Source: Pseudomonas citrullilanati
GTDB taxonomy: Bacteria > Pseudomonadota > Gammaproteobacteria > Pseudomonadales > Pseudomonadaceae
DNA: 64,000 nucleotides
Direction: 5' to 3'
NCBI RefSeq assembly: GCF_030580855.1
Contig: NZ_JAUQOP010000028.1
Coordinates: 19,165 to 83,164, forward strand
The notes beneath the pieces were generated by a model. That model was not told the DNA's origin. It saw only the letters and a list, made by a program, of their open reading frames with translations, and searched no databases. Below, one piece after another: positions 34,784 to 47,000 of this stretch. Position numbers and translations under genes: made by a program. How positions within the stretch are numbered: position 1 is the stretch's first letter; each line of letters begins with the position of its first letter.

Positions 34784-37351
34784 ATGACTGAAGATGCTGG
34801 CAACGACTCACCTGTCCTTTCCCCGGGCTCGCCAAGCCGAAGCTTCACCCGCCGCACCTTCCCGGCCATCATGCTGGTGCTGTTCTTCATGTCGGCCCTG
34901 GCGATCGCCATGCTGCTCAACATCACCGCGACCCAGGACCAGCGGGCCCGTGAGCAAAGCCTGTTCTTCGCCCAACGGGCCATCGAAGGGATCCGCACCG
35001 GCATCGGCCGTGACTTGAGCGACTATTCCAAATGGAGCGACGCCTACCGTCACCTGCACGTCGAGTTGGACAAGGCGTGGGCCTATGACCAGGAAAACGT
35101 CGGCAGCAGCGTTTTTTCGCTCTATGGCTACCAGGCGGTGTTTGTCATTTCCCCCACTGGCAAGACCGTCTATTCGGTGATCGATGGGCAGTTGAGCGAC
35201 ATCACCGCCGACGCCTGGCTGACCGGCAACCTGCGCGCCCTGGCGAAAAAGGCCAGCGCCGCGAACAATCGCGATCAAGTCATCGTCGAAATGCTGCACC
35301 ACGACGGCGCCCCCGCCTTCGTCGCCACCTCCGCCATCACCACCGGTACGGACAACAGCGTGGCCGAAATCCCCGGCCCGCCGAGCCTGATGCTGTTCGT
35401 GAAAGTCCTGGACAGTGCTTCCCTGGAGAACCTGGCACGGGATTTCGTCTTGCCCGATGCCCATATTGCCCGCACGCCCGGCCCGCCCGACACCGCGCAA
35501 CTGTTGCTCAACGACCTGACCCAGGAAGCACTGGCCTGGCGCCCCCTGACCCCGGGCAATGACTTGCGCAAAGGCTTGTTGCCGGTGCTGGCCATGGCCC
35601 TGCTGGTGCTGGCGGTCCTCGCGCTGGCGGTGCTGCGCCACGCCCTGGTGATGCTCCGCGCCCAGGAGCGCCAGTACGCCAGCCTGCTGGCCCATCGCAA
35701 GGCGCTGGAACGCAGCGAAGAACGTTTCCGCGACATTGCCGAGGTGTCGTCCGACTGGCTCTGGGAAGTCAACTCGGCCGGGGTCCTCACTTATCTGTCG
35801 GAACGCTTCGAACAGGTGACCGGGTTCAGCCCGGGGGAATGGCTGGGCAAGCCGCTGCACCGCTTGCTCCATCCCCATGACGGCTCGATTTCCATCGCCC
35901 ACTGGCTGTTGGGCGGCGCTAACAGTGCCGAACCGACTGCCCTGCTGTGCGAGTACACCGCACGCAACCTGCGCACGCGCACCTGCAAGATCGCGGTGCG
36001 GGCGATCGAAGCCGGCACCCTGGGCTTTCGCGGCACTGCCACCGACATCACCGAGGAATTGCGGGCGCTGGCGCAGATCAAGCACTTGTCGCTCCACGAC
36101 CCACTGACCGGGCTGGCCAACCGCAATCGATTGTTCGACTGCCTCAGCGAACATCTGGGTCGCGGCACCTCCCTGGCCGTGCTGAACCTGGACATGGACC
36201 GGTTCAAGCCGGTCAACGATTCCCTGGGTCACGCGGTGGGCGACAAGGTTTTGAAGGAGGTCGCCCATATCCTCCAGCAGAACGTGCGCAGCACCGACCT
36301 GGTGGCACGCCTGGGCGGCGACGAGTTTGTCATCGTCATGCCCGACCCCGGCGAAGCCAGCGACCTCGACCAGCTCTGCCAACGCCTGATCGATTGCATG
36401 CAACGGCCGATGCACCTGGACGGCAACACCTTGTACCTGGGCGTGAGCATCGGCGTTGCATGGGCGCAACCGGGCGACGAACGGGCCCACGAACTGCTGC
36501 GCCACGCCGACATCGCCCTGTACGCCGCCAAGGCCGCGGGTCGCAACACCTGGCGCGTGTACGTGGAGGCCATGGGCAATCTCGCCCGCGACCGACGCCG
36601 CTACGAACAGCAACTGCGCGATGCGATGCAACAGGGCCAGCTGGAACTGCGCTACCTGCCGCGTTTCGACATGAATGCCGAACAATTGCATGGGTTCGAG
36701 GCGCAGACCTTCTGGCATCACCCCGAAAAAGGCGAACTGGGCGGCGCCGATTTCCTTCCGATCGCCGAAACCTCCGGCCAGTTGGAAGAACTCGGTACCT
36801 GGATGCTGATCAATGTCTGCGAAGAGGCCGTGACCTGGCCCAGCGAGGTCAGTGTGTCCATTGCGGTTTCGCCCCGCTGGTTCAGCAGCAGCTTCCTGCT
36901 CAAGCAGGTACGGGCGGCGCTCGACGCCAGCGAACTGGTCCCCCATCGGCTGACCCTGGAAGTGGCTGAAGGGGTCCTGTTGGCCGATCACAAGGCAGTC
37001 GCCAGCACCCTGCATGCGCTGAAGGACCTGGGCGTGCGGATCAACATCGACAAGTTCGGCACCAACATCGCGTCCCTGCGCGAAGTGTTGAACCAACCGT
37101 TCGACGGCATCCGCTTCGATCGCAACATCCTTTCGCAGTTGGGCCTGGAGCAGGACGAAGAAGGCGTGCTCGCCATGATCCGCCTGAGCCGCAGCGTCGG
37201 GCTGAGGGTGACCGCCGAAGGCATCGAGAACGCCCGGCAGTTCCGCCAGTTGCGCAGCGTGGCCTGCGACCACGTCCAAGGCCCCTACTTCGGCTCGCCC
37301 CTGGCCCGCTCGGAAATGGCCTCGTTCTTTACCACGCCACGGTGGTTGTGA
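34784..37351 (+). CDS. Membrane diguanylate cyclase with PAS, GGDEF and degenerate EAL domains
   Basis: 855 residues from ATG 34784 (a GTG 12 codons earlier is possible; neither has a good ribosome site). Helices near 28-48 and 265-290 flank a CHASE4-like periplasmic sensor (SKWSDAYRH). Then PAS (about 310-430), GGDEF with GGDEF at 511-515 and the inhibitory RSTD site at 502-505, both intact. EAL follows: E639-A-Q instead of EAL, DKFG at 756-759 instead of DDFG, and Arg777 where the catalytic Lys is expected. It should make c-di-GMP; the EAL part looks unable to hydrolyse it and may only bind it or regulate. Confidence 0.9.
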   Translation: MTEDAGNDSPVLSPGSPSRSFTRRTFPAIMLVLFFMSALAIAMLLNITATQDQRAREQSLFFAQRAIEGIRTGIGRDLSDYSKWSDAYRHLHVELDKAWAYDQENVGSSVFSLYGYQAVFVISPTGKTVYSVIDGQLSDITADAWLTGNLRALAKKASAANNRDQVIVEMLHHDGAPAFVATSAITTGTDNSVAEIPGPPSLMLFVKVLDSASLENLARDFVLPDAHIARTPGPPDTAQLLLNDLTQEALAWRPLTPGNDLRKGLLPVLAMALLVLAVLALAVLRHALVMLRAQERQYASLLAHRKALERSEERFRDIAEVSSDWLWEVNSAGVLTYLSERFEQVTGFSPGEWLGKPLHRLLHPHDGSISIAHWLLGGANSAEPTALLCEYTARNLRTRTCKIAVRAIEAGTLGFRGTATDITEELRALAQIKHLSLHDPLTGLANRNRLFDCLSEHLGRGTSLAVLNLDMDRFKPVNDSLGHAVGDKVLKEVAHILQQNVRSTDLVARLGGDEFVIVMPDPGEASDLDQLCQRLIDCMQRPMHLDGNTLYLGVSIGVAWAQPGDERAHELLRHADIALYAAKAAGRNTWRVYVEAMGNLARDRRRYEQQLRDAMQQGQLELRYLPRFDMNAEQLHGFEAQTFWHHPEKGELGGADFLPIAETSGQLEELGTWMLINVCEEAVTWPSEVSVSIAVSPRWFSSSFLLKQVRAALDASELVPHRLTLEVAEGVLLADHKAVASTLHALKDLGVRINIDKFGTNIASLREVLNQPFDGIRFDRNILSQLGLEQDEEGVLAMIRLSRSVGLRVTAEGIENARQFRQLRSVACDHVQGPYFGSPLARSEMASFFTTPRWL

Positions 37352-37377
37352 AGCCTGGCGGGAGCTGCCCCTAGCGC

Positions 37378-38016
37378 CGGCCTGGCTGGCCGCCTTCGCG
37401 AGCTCCCATAGGGGATTGGTGCCGGGCCGCAGGTTTGTGAGCAACCAAGATCCAGTGTGGGAGCGAGCTTGCTCGCGAAAGCGGTGGGTCAGCTTGCATC
37501 GATGCCGCTTGTGCCGACGCCTTCGCGGGCAAGCCCGCTCCCACAGGGGTTTGTGGTGGGCCGCAGGTTTGTAAGCAACCGAGATCCAGTGTGGGAGCGA
37601 GCTTGCTCGCGATGGCGGTGGGTCAGCTTGCATCGATGCCGCTTGTGCCGACGCCTTCGCGGGCAAGCCCGCTCCCACAGGGGATTTGTGCCGGGCCGCA
37701 GGTTTGTGAGCAACCGAGATCCAGTGTGGGAGCGAGCTTGCTCGCGAAAGCGGTGGGTCAGCTTGCATCGATGTTGCCTGTGCCGACGCCTTCGCGGGCA
37801 GGCCCGCTCCCACCGTGGATTTGTGCTGGACCGCAGGTTTGTAAGCAACCGAGATCCAGTGTGGGAGCGAGCTTGCTCGCGATGGCGGTGGGTCAGCTTG
37901 CATCAATGTTGCCTGTGCCTAGGCCTTCGCGGGCAAGCCCGCTCCCACCGGGATTCGGGGCGGGCGAACATCATCCGACAGCCTCGATCATTGTGGGAGC
38001 GAGCCTGCTCGCGAAG
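37378..38016. repeat. Tandem REP-doublet array, 135-bp unit, second locus
   Basis: Unit starts are at 37457, 37591, 37726 and 37861, with a final REP at 37993 after a different spacer, preceded by a decayed partial unit from 37378. The unit and spacers are those of the array at 851-1970. It occupies the gap between the GGDEF-EAL gene and the end of pdtA. Confidence 0.93.
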
Positions 38017-38038
38017 GGCCGGCACGGGCGGGCCCCGG

Positions 38039-41000
38039 TTACAAACTCAACCGCCCCCGCTCCTCTTCGGTCAAGCGCTGCCGGGTCTGTTCGTCCAGGG
38101 GGCCGGCGCCGAGCACTTGCACCGGGCTGGCCGGGTCGTAGGCGCGGGGCGCCTCGCGGCTGGCGCCGTCGCGGGACGGGGCCAGTTGCTCGGAGCCGAA
38201 ACTCACCACCTGCACGGTGAACACCGAGGCCTGGTTCTGCCGGGCGGCGTTCTGTTGCTGGCGGGTCACATCTTCGGCCGCCTGGGTGGCCGAGGTCGCC
38301 GCCGAGCTGGCGGAGGTGATGGCCCCGGTGTTCACCGAGGCCGCCAGCGGTACGCCGTTGGATTTGCCCTGGGTCTGGATGTTGGCGGCGTTCACCACGG
38401 TCAATGCCGCGATGTTGACGTTGCCCGACACCCGGATCCCCGCCTCGCCCGCGTCGATGGTGCCCAGCGGCGCGATCAGGTCGATGTCCCCCGGCGCCAC
38501 TTCGGCGATCGGGTTGAGTGTAGCGATACCCGCGCCGGTGCTTGGCACCGATGGCGACAGGGTCACGTTGCCCCAAGTGTCGTACAGGCGCTTGGGCGGC
38601 GTGTACACCACGGTGGTCTTCGAACCGCGACCGGCGTTGATGTCGCCCTGGGCCGACCAGCCGAGGATCGAGCCGCCGAAGGTGGTCATGATCCGGCTCT
38701 GCCCCAGCAGGATGCTGTTCTGCGCATACAGCTGGATATCGCCCTCGCCCTGGGTGATGACCCCGGCGGTGGACGGCGGCGCATTGCCCTCGATGCCGAA
38801 CGTCTGCCCACCCCCCGGGGTGAGCATCTGGATGCTGCCGCCGAAATCGGTGTGCACACCCGCGCCGCCAAACAGCGTGATGTCGCCCTTGTAGCTGATC
38901 GGGTTGCCCGCCACATCCTTGCTCGGGAACAACCAGTCGATGGCCTCCCGCCCACGCAGGTAGCTGCCCTGGCGCACGCCGCCGACCTCGTTGTACTCGC
39001 GGCCACCGGCCTTGAGCTCGGCAAAGTACACGTCGCGGGCAAACACCCGCTGCTGCTCGGCCGGCAGCGCCGCGAAGTAGGCACGGGCCTGTTCGGTGTC
39101 GCCACTGAAGCCGAAGCGTTTCTCCAGCCAGGCCACCAGCTCGGTCTCATAGGTCTTGGCGACCTTGCCCGCCTGGCTCGCCAGCGGTGTACCGGCCAGG
39201 GCCTGGTTGGCCGGGTCGAGGTACGCCTTGACGAAGCGCGCATAGTCCGCCCCGTCGAGACCGGCGCCGGCCTGCAGCACCAGGCTCGCACCGGGGCGCG
39301 AATCCCCGGGTACCACGGCGCCGAGGCTGGTGATGCCGACCTTGTCGTCCATCTGGATGTTGCGCCCGGCGGTGATTTCCAACAGGCCGGGACCGGCGAC
39401 ATTGAAGTGGCTGAAGAGAATGTCGCGGCCGGCCGAGACGATGGAGATGTCGGTGGGGTTGTCGTGGATGAACAGGTTGCCGGCGACCGTGTAGGCGCCG
39501 CCGTTGTTATCGTTCCCGCCTCGGCCGCCGCTCAGTGGGATGCCGCTGCTGACAATGTCCCGCCCCGCCATCATCCGGACCGGGCCGGCGCCTTCGTAGG
39601 AGGTTTGGCCGAAGCGGCTGTCGGTAGGGGTGGTATAGGTCATGGCCCGGCCTGTGTTGATGGCCAGCAAATCGCCTCGCAACGCATAGAACCGGGCAGG
39701 ATCGGTATTGGCGGCCCACTCGCCGGAGGCGCTGCTGCTGTCGAAAGCCAACAGCGGCAGGTGAGTGGAGGTCACGCGGTTGCCGTCGGCCGGGAGGTTG
39801 CTGGCCACCACGCTGCCATTGACCAGTCCCATGAAGGCCGGCCGTAAAGGCGTGGCCATGGCCGCTGACGACGCACCGGAGCGGCTGACCGTCAGGTCGC
39901 CGCCATAAATGGAATCACCCGCCATGAATTGCAGCTCGCTGTTGACCCCGGGTGCCAGCAGCAAGGCCGAGCGGAAGCTGCCGTCGTAGCCCCCGTTGCC
40001 CAAGATCCTGGATTCGCCATAGTAAAGACTGCCACTGGCCGCCACGGCGCGCAGGATCGATGGATAGACCACCGCCAGGTCCGTTTCCAAGCTGGCCGTC
40101 AACGGCGTCAGGTGGCCTCCGGATGACCACAGATCGATGGCCGTATTGGCCGTCCACAACGTAAACCAGCTGATCCCCGAGCCATTGCTTGATCCGCTCG
40201 TGAAGGGCGAGACGCTCATCATTGGCGCCCGACCCGGGTCGGCGACGTCCTGCACGATGAGATCGCCCAGGGTCGAAAGATTGAAGGTCGCATCCCCCGG
40301 CATCAAGGTCAGCCCCCCCGACGCCAAGCCACGGGTGGACCGGACAGGGTCGTAGGCTCGCGTCTCCCCAGGCGATTGGTCGGTGGCCTGGTTGCCATAG
40401 CGCAGGTCAATCCGGCCAATGGCACCGCTGTCGATCTGGGCGTGCCCACGCAGGTTGGTCACCACGCCGTTGAGGTGTCCGGTCATGATCGGGCTGGCGG
40501 GATTCAAGGCTCCCCCCACACGCAGATTCAGGTCACCGCCACCGGTCAATTGCAGGCTGCCATCGGCCCCCACGCGTCCGGTGCTGCCTACTGCCAACAC
40601 CAATCCATGGCTGCGACCGTTGATACCCGGTCCGAAACCACTGCCGGCCATGGCGTCGAGCACCCCGGCGTCACCCGCTACCTGGACATTCAGGTCACCG
40701 CCACCCAAGGTGGCGAACCCCGTGAAGCCGACCATCAGGTCGGCCTTGCCATCCTGTGCGGCGGTATAACTGCCGAAGTTGATCCACCAGGCAGTGGGCT
40801 GGGCCTGGGCGCCGGCGACGATGGAACCGTTACCCTGACGCCATAACCAGTTGCCGACATTCGCGGTGTCATAACCCATGTCGCTGCCATTGGGTCGCCC
40901 GGTACCTGAAGTCGTGGCATCCAGGCTATTGCCCGTCAGGCTGTCACCGACCCTGAGTGTCAGGTTGCCACCGAAATCCGGATACCACGCCCGGTAGAGG

Positions 41001-44000
41001 CTGTTGGCACCGCCATTCACGAATTGCTCGTTTTCACCCAGGGCATCGTTGAGCACCTTGCCCGCCCCACCCAGTGCCTTGGGCTGGTTATACGGGTCGC
41101 CTGCCGACGTCGAGCTCGCCGAGCTACCGGCGGTGTAGACGCCGTACAGCGAGTCCATCCTGAGATCACCTGCCGACAGCAGCTCCAGGTCTGCCGCGCC
41201 GGTGCGAATGACGCTCCAGCGCTGGCTGCCGGGTTTGTACTGCGCTTGACCGACCGCTTTGCAAAACTCGGGGGTGTCGTCACACATCCCCGGATAAGCG
41301 ACGTTCTCGAAGTCGATCGGCTGGCCCGCGAAGCTCGGGTCACCCAGGAAATTCTCAGCCCCTTCCTCGGTCCAGACAAAACCGCTGCTGGGCTTACAGA
41401 AGGTTGGGAAGTCTTCACACATGCCTGGATAGGCGACGTTCTCGAAATCGATCAGTTGCCCCGCGAAGCTCGGGTCACCCAGGAAATTCTCAGCCCCTTC
41501 CTCGGTCCATACCATCCCCCCCGCCCCGGCTTTGCCAAACATGCCGTAATGGCTGTCCGCCAGTTGCAGATCACCCACTGTCTTCACGGGCTGGACGATC
41601 CGGCTGTCCGCCGCCTGCGTATCGGCCCCCGCTACCAGGCGCAGCGACCAGGATTGCGAGCCCTCGGCGAGCATCGGCGCAATCGCCCACAGCCGCCCCT
41701 GGCTGCCGGCCACTTCCGGACGCAATTGGATCGACTCGACGCCAGTGGGCAACTTCACATCGGTCCCGGACGGAATCAACGAACCACGGTTCAGCGCGAG
41801 GCTGCCGTCCAGCTTGAGGATATTGCTCTGCACGTTGCCCGCATTCGCCACATTGGGCAGTGCAACGCCTTTCGGCCAGGTGAAACCGAGCAGTGCGGCG
41901 GCGCCGCTCAACACCGTGCCGGCCCCCAACTGCGAGCCGGCTTCCAGGGTCTGGGCCTGGCTCAACAAAGTGCCGGCGGCAAACAGCAAATTGCCGGACG
42001 CATCGTGTACCGCAGCCGCCAATACCGTGCCGGCCGGCAGCTCCAACGGTTGCTCGAGGACAGCGGCCACCGGCAGTCGAGTGCCCGCCGCCAGGGTCAC
42101 GCCTTTGATCGGCAAATCGTAGTTGAGGGTGGTTCCCGCCGGGAACGCCGTGCCGTCGGCCAGGGTCACCCCGGCACCGGGTACGACGATGTCGCCACCG
42201 GTGAAATCGATCCCGGGCAGCAGCACCCAACCCTTGTCATCCTGGGTAGCCGGCGGCGGTGCGAAACCATCGTTGATGCTGCCGTAGATGCTCAGGTCGC
42301 CCCCCGCACGCAGGGTCAACGCACCGGCTTCACCGGAACCGTATACGGCGGTTTGCCGGGTGTGGGGATTCACACTGGCGTAGCGATAACCGGACAGGTC
42401 CAGGTCGCCCTGCACCACCAGGTCACCGTCGGCCGTCGCGCTGACGATCTCGACGCCAGGGCGCAGGTGGAAAACATCGGCATAACGTGCGTTGTCAAGG
42501 CCCGCGAGCTTGCGTTGCAGCAGGTCGCTGTTGTTCAACGCCGCGTTGATGAACGCGAGGCTGTCCTGGTGCTTGCCATCCAGGTAGGCCTGGTCGATCA
42601 CCTGATAAGGCCGGCCGCTGGCCGCCGGATCGCTGCCATAGACGGCGTCGTTGTATTGCCACATACCATTGACGGCGATAGAGCGTGCCCCCTGGATATC
42701 CAACTGGCCGCTGGCGTCGATGGCGATATCGCCGACAGTGGCATCCGGTCCGGCACGGTGGGCATTGAGTTCCAGCGTGCCCCGGGCACGACCGTCGTGC
42801 TGCGCGGCAGGGGTTGCGGTGCCATGGCGCAGGTCGATGCGCGCGCCCTCGGCCAGGGTCAGTACGCCGGTCCGGGAAGTCAGGTCGACGATCGCCCGGT
42901 TCGGCGAGTCGATGATCTTGCCGTAGCTGTCCACCCGCAGACGGTTGCCGTGGGCATCGAGCACCGCGTTGCTGCCCAGGGTCAGGGAACCCCCGGCCGC
43001 GAGCCGGATGCTGCCGACCCGCTCGCCGCTGGCGTCCACCTTGCCGTTGACCAGCAGGCTGCCGTTGTCCAAGGACACGCTGATGGACGACGCCTTGAGT
43101 TCGTTGCCGATGACCAGGTCGCCCTGTTTGAGCTGGAAGCCACGGGAACCGAACACCTGCCCGTCGTTCAGTCGTTGGTTCAATGCGGCGAACTGCTCGC
43201 TGAGGCTGCCGTTGCCGCCCAGGCGCCGGGCCTGGATTTCCACGTCGCCGGCCAGGTACGGCATCGCGGTGCCCCCGGCGTCATATTCGCCGGTGCTGCT
43301 GCCGAGCATCCGCCCCTGCAAATCAACGATCCCGGCGGCCTCGCCCAGGGCCACGGCACTGAGCCGGCCAGCCTGGTTGTTACGGGCCGAAAGGTCGATG
43401 CTTGAACCATCGGCCTGGCGGATGTTGCCGTTCTGGCTTCGCAGGATCACCTCGCCACCGGCGCTGTAGCGTGTCACATCGTTGAAGGTGACGGAGCGGC
43501 CCGCCACGTCGATCAACGCCTCATCGGCCAGGGTCAGGTCGTCCGTCGCGCTGAGCGTGAGTTTGCCGCTGGGCAACACCACGGCACTGGCCAGGTTGAG
43601 GCTCGCCCCCTTGATGGACAACTCGCCCCCGAGCCCGGAGACGCTGCCCGGCTTGGCGCTCGTGCCCGCCACGTTGACCGCCCCACCCGCCGTGATGCGG
43701 TTGACCGAACCGGCTTCACCGGTCAGCAGCGGGGTCAGGATATTCAGGTTGCCGCCGCTGTAGGCGTAGCCCGTTTTCGCTTCATAGGCCCCCTGGCTCT
43801 GATACACCGCCAGGCTGCCTTTGTGATTGGCCGTCAGGCGTTCGCTGGCGCTGAGGTTGACGGTGGCAAATCCCAGTGCGAGACGGTCCAGGGTGGTGAC
43901 CGAGCTCGGCTGGGCAAAGTCACCGTAGCCGAATTCGATGCGCTGGGCCTGGATGTCCAGGCGACCGGCCCCGGTGCCGGCCCCGCCGGCGATCACCGAG

Positions 44001-47000
44001 CCCGGCGCATCGATGGCCCCGTTCCAGATCAGGTTGGCGGTGCGAATGGTCGCCACGTCGCTGGCACTGCCGGCGCCATGAATGGCCGGCGTGCTGAGCA
44101 TCAGGTTGGCCAACCGCGACTTGCCCGTCGTCGAGTCATAGGTGTCGAGGCTGATGGTGCCGTAGAAATTCAGCGCCTCGCGGGCCGACAGTTCCAGGGT
44201 TTCCAGGGCCGGGGCGCCGTATTCGGTGTCTCCACGCAGCAGGCGATCGAGTACCGCCTGGCTCAGGGTCAGGCCGGCTGGCAACACGTTACGCGCCGCG
44301 GCATCGGCCAGGGCGGGAGCGGTGCCGACGTTGATATTGCTCAGGGCCAGGGTCAGGTGACGGGTGCCGTAGCGCACCTGATCGTCCAGTTCCAGGCGGC
44401 CCCCGGTAGCGGCGACGAGGCTGCCCTCGGAATGAATCCGGGTGACGCCGCTGCAGGGCGTCAGGCTGCAACCACCGATGTCGATGCTGCCGCTGCTGCC
44501 CGATGAGGGTGCCAGCACGTTGAGCAAACCGTTAGAGACGGCCAACAGGTTAGAGTCTTTGGTGAGGCTGTAGGTAAAACCATCGCGGGCGTCATAGGCC
44601 GCCGCGCCACGACCCACGGTGTTGATGGCCGCGCCCTGCTCCATCGACAACTGGTCCTTGGCCAGCAGGAAAACTTCCGGCGCCGCCAATGTCGCGCCTT
44701 CACGCAGGATCACTCTGGACGAAGCTTCCGACTTCGGCGTGATGTAATTGCCGCTCTGGCCATACAGCGTGTAGAACTGGCCGCCAATCACCTGACGCGA
44801 GGCATTCAACGCGTTGAGGCTTCCGGCATCGACGGTCACGCCGGCGAAGCCGGCCGTGGCCCCGCGCCCATTGGCAACCACCTCCAGCGCGCCATTGCCG
44901 CCCACCACAGTGACGGTACCGCCATAGCCACCTTTCTGAGGCGCGAACTTGCCGATGCCGTTGAAGGAGAACGCCTGGCCTTGCGCTCCAGGGGACAGAT
45001 CCAACTTCAAGGTCTTGGCGTCCACCGGCAACAGGGCCCGAGGTACGCCCAGGCGTGCGGCGTCGGCGACCGCGAACTGGGCGTAGCTGGTTTCGTTGTA
45101 CTGCGAATAGCGACGCAGCACATCGCCTGAAGTCAGGATGATTTGACTGGCCAGACTGTCGCGCTGCCCGGTATTGGCCACCGACAGCACGCCGGCGGTG
45201 GTCCACGAACCGTTGCGCATCTGCAGCGCGCCCGTCGTGAAATTCTGGCCCGCCAAACCGTTGACCTCGACCCGGAACGCCCCCGGCAGCAAGGCATAAG
45301 TGGACGGCATCAAGGTGTAGGTACCGGCGGCCAGCCCCGGCACACCGGCGCCGATGGTGATTTGCTGGCCGACCCGCGGGTCTACTGCGCCGCCCTCGGG
45401 CGCCACTGGCGCGTAGGCACTCTGGTTGCCCGGCACAATCGCATAGACCGGGTTGCTGGACAGGCCCGGCAAGGTAAAGCCGCCGTTGGCACCGATTTGC
45501 ACCAGCGGGTTGAAGCGTGCATCGGTGGAGCCGCCACGGCCGGAGATGAAACCGGCGCCGAGCAGATCACCGCCGCCGGAAAGATCGAGTACCGAGCCTT
45601 CCTGGGCCGCGACAGACTTTCCGCCCAGGATCACACCGATATTCAGGTCATCGTTTGCAAAGGCCATGGCTCCTTGCCCCAGAAACACCACCTTCTTGCC
45701 CGCATATTCATACTTCTGTCCATCGACGGTACCGCCATAAGGCAACACCAGGCCCTGGCCGCTGACCGAGGTGAGGCTGTTCGGTAACAGAACGACACGG
45801 GCACTGGTCGCTTCCCCCGGGCCGCCGTTGGTTCCGATTTCAATCAACCCGAGCGGGGCCCGAACCACACCGCCTTGCTCGATCTTCGCGCTGCCCAGTT
45901 GCAAGCGACCGAATGCCGAGTAAGGCACCTGCGGTGTGACCTGGGAGGTGCGCCCGATGACCAGGCTGCGTGCCGGGTCGTAGACCGGGTTGCCGCCACT
46001 CAAGCCGTATCCTGCCAACACCCGGGCTCCCACCCCGGTCGCCGGGTACAATTGCGCCGCTTGCAGGATCATGTCCGAAGGGGTCATCAATTGGGTGGTA
46101 AAGCCCGTGGGCAACTCGTCGCTGGAGAACCCCGCCAGGAATCGCAAATCACCGCGGCTGCTTAGCTGGACCCGGTCGAACCCGGCACGCTCCCACTCGA
46201 CGCTACTGCCATCGGCTTGCCTCAGTGAGCCTTTACTGCTGAACATCACGTTGCCCTGCACATCCAGCAGATCGGCGTTCACGGAAAACACCGCCGTGTT
46301 GGCCGACGACGATACGCCACCGCCGGTAACCACTGGCCGGGTATATCCCTCGGAGTTGGGTCGAGCGGCTGCCGGTCCCGCCAGCAGCACGTGAGCGGCT
46401 TCGAGTTGGACTCGGGTAGTGCCTGGAGCGTTTACACCGGGTCCGAAGCTGCGGGCATACAGGCTCAGGTTCTGGTCCAGAGACAACGACACGTCGCCGT
46501 CGACGCTCAACAGGCCATTGCTCAACAAGGCAAGGCTATCGAAGCCGCCCGCCTGGACCTGGTCAACCGCCACCCGACCGTGGCCGTACACCAGCGCATC
46601 CGCCGACGTCTCGGCCGTATCGCCCAGTGGGGTCGCCTGGGCGTTTTGCCCCAGGGTCAGCTCCCGGACCTGCAAGACCCGCTCACTGAGCGCATCGTTA
46701 CGGTAGTACGGCGTTTCCAGGGCCACCGACAAACTGCCTCCTGCCGCCCCCGTGCCCCCCGAACGAGCACTGAAACGGCCATCCAGGTACAAGCCGTTGG
46801 CCGACGCCAGGGCAATACTGCCGCCATCGCTCGCCACTGACGTGCGGCCCTGGCCGGGGATATCCAACACCGCCTGGCTGCCATCGGCGTGCAAGCGTGC
46901 GCCCTCACGCATGACCACGAACAACTCGGACGCTGAAGCCGAGCCTTTCGCCGCGTCGATCTGGCCACCGATGACAATCTGGCCGCCATCGCGCACCAGG

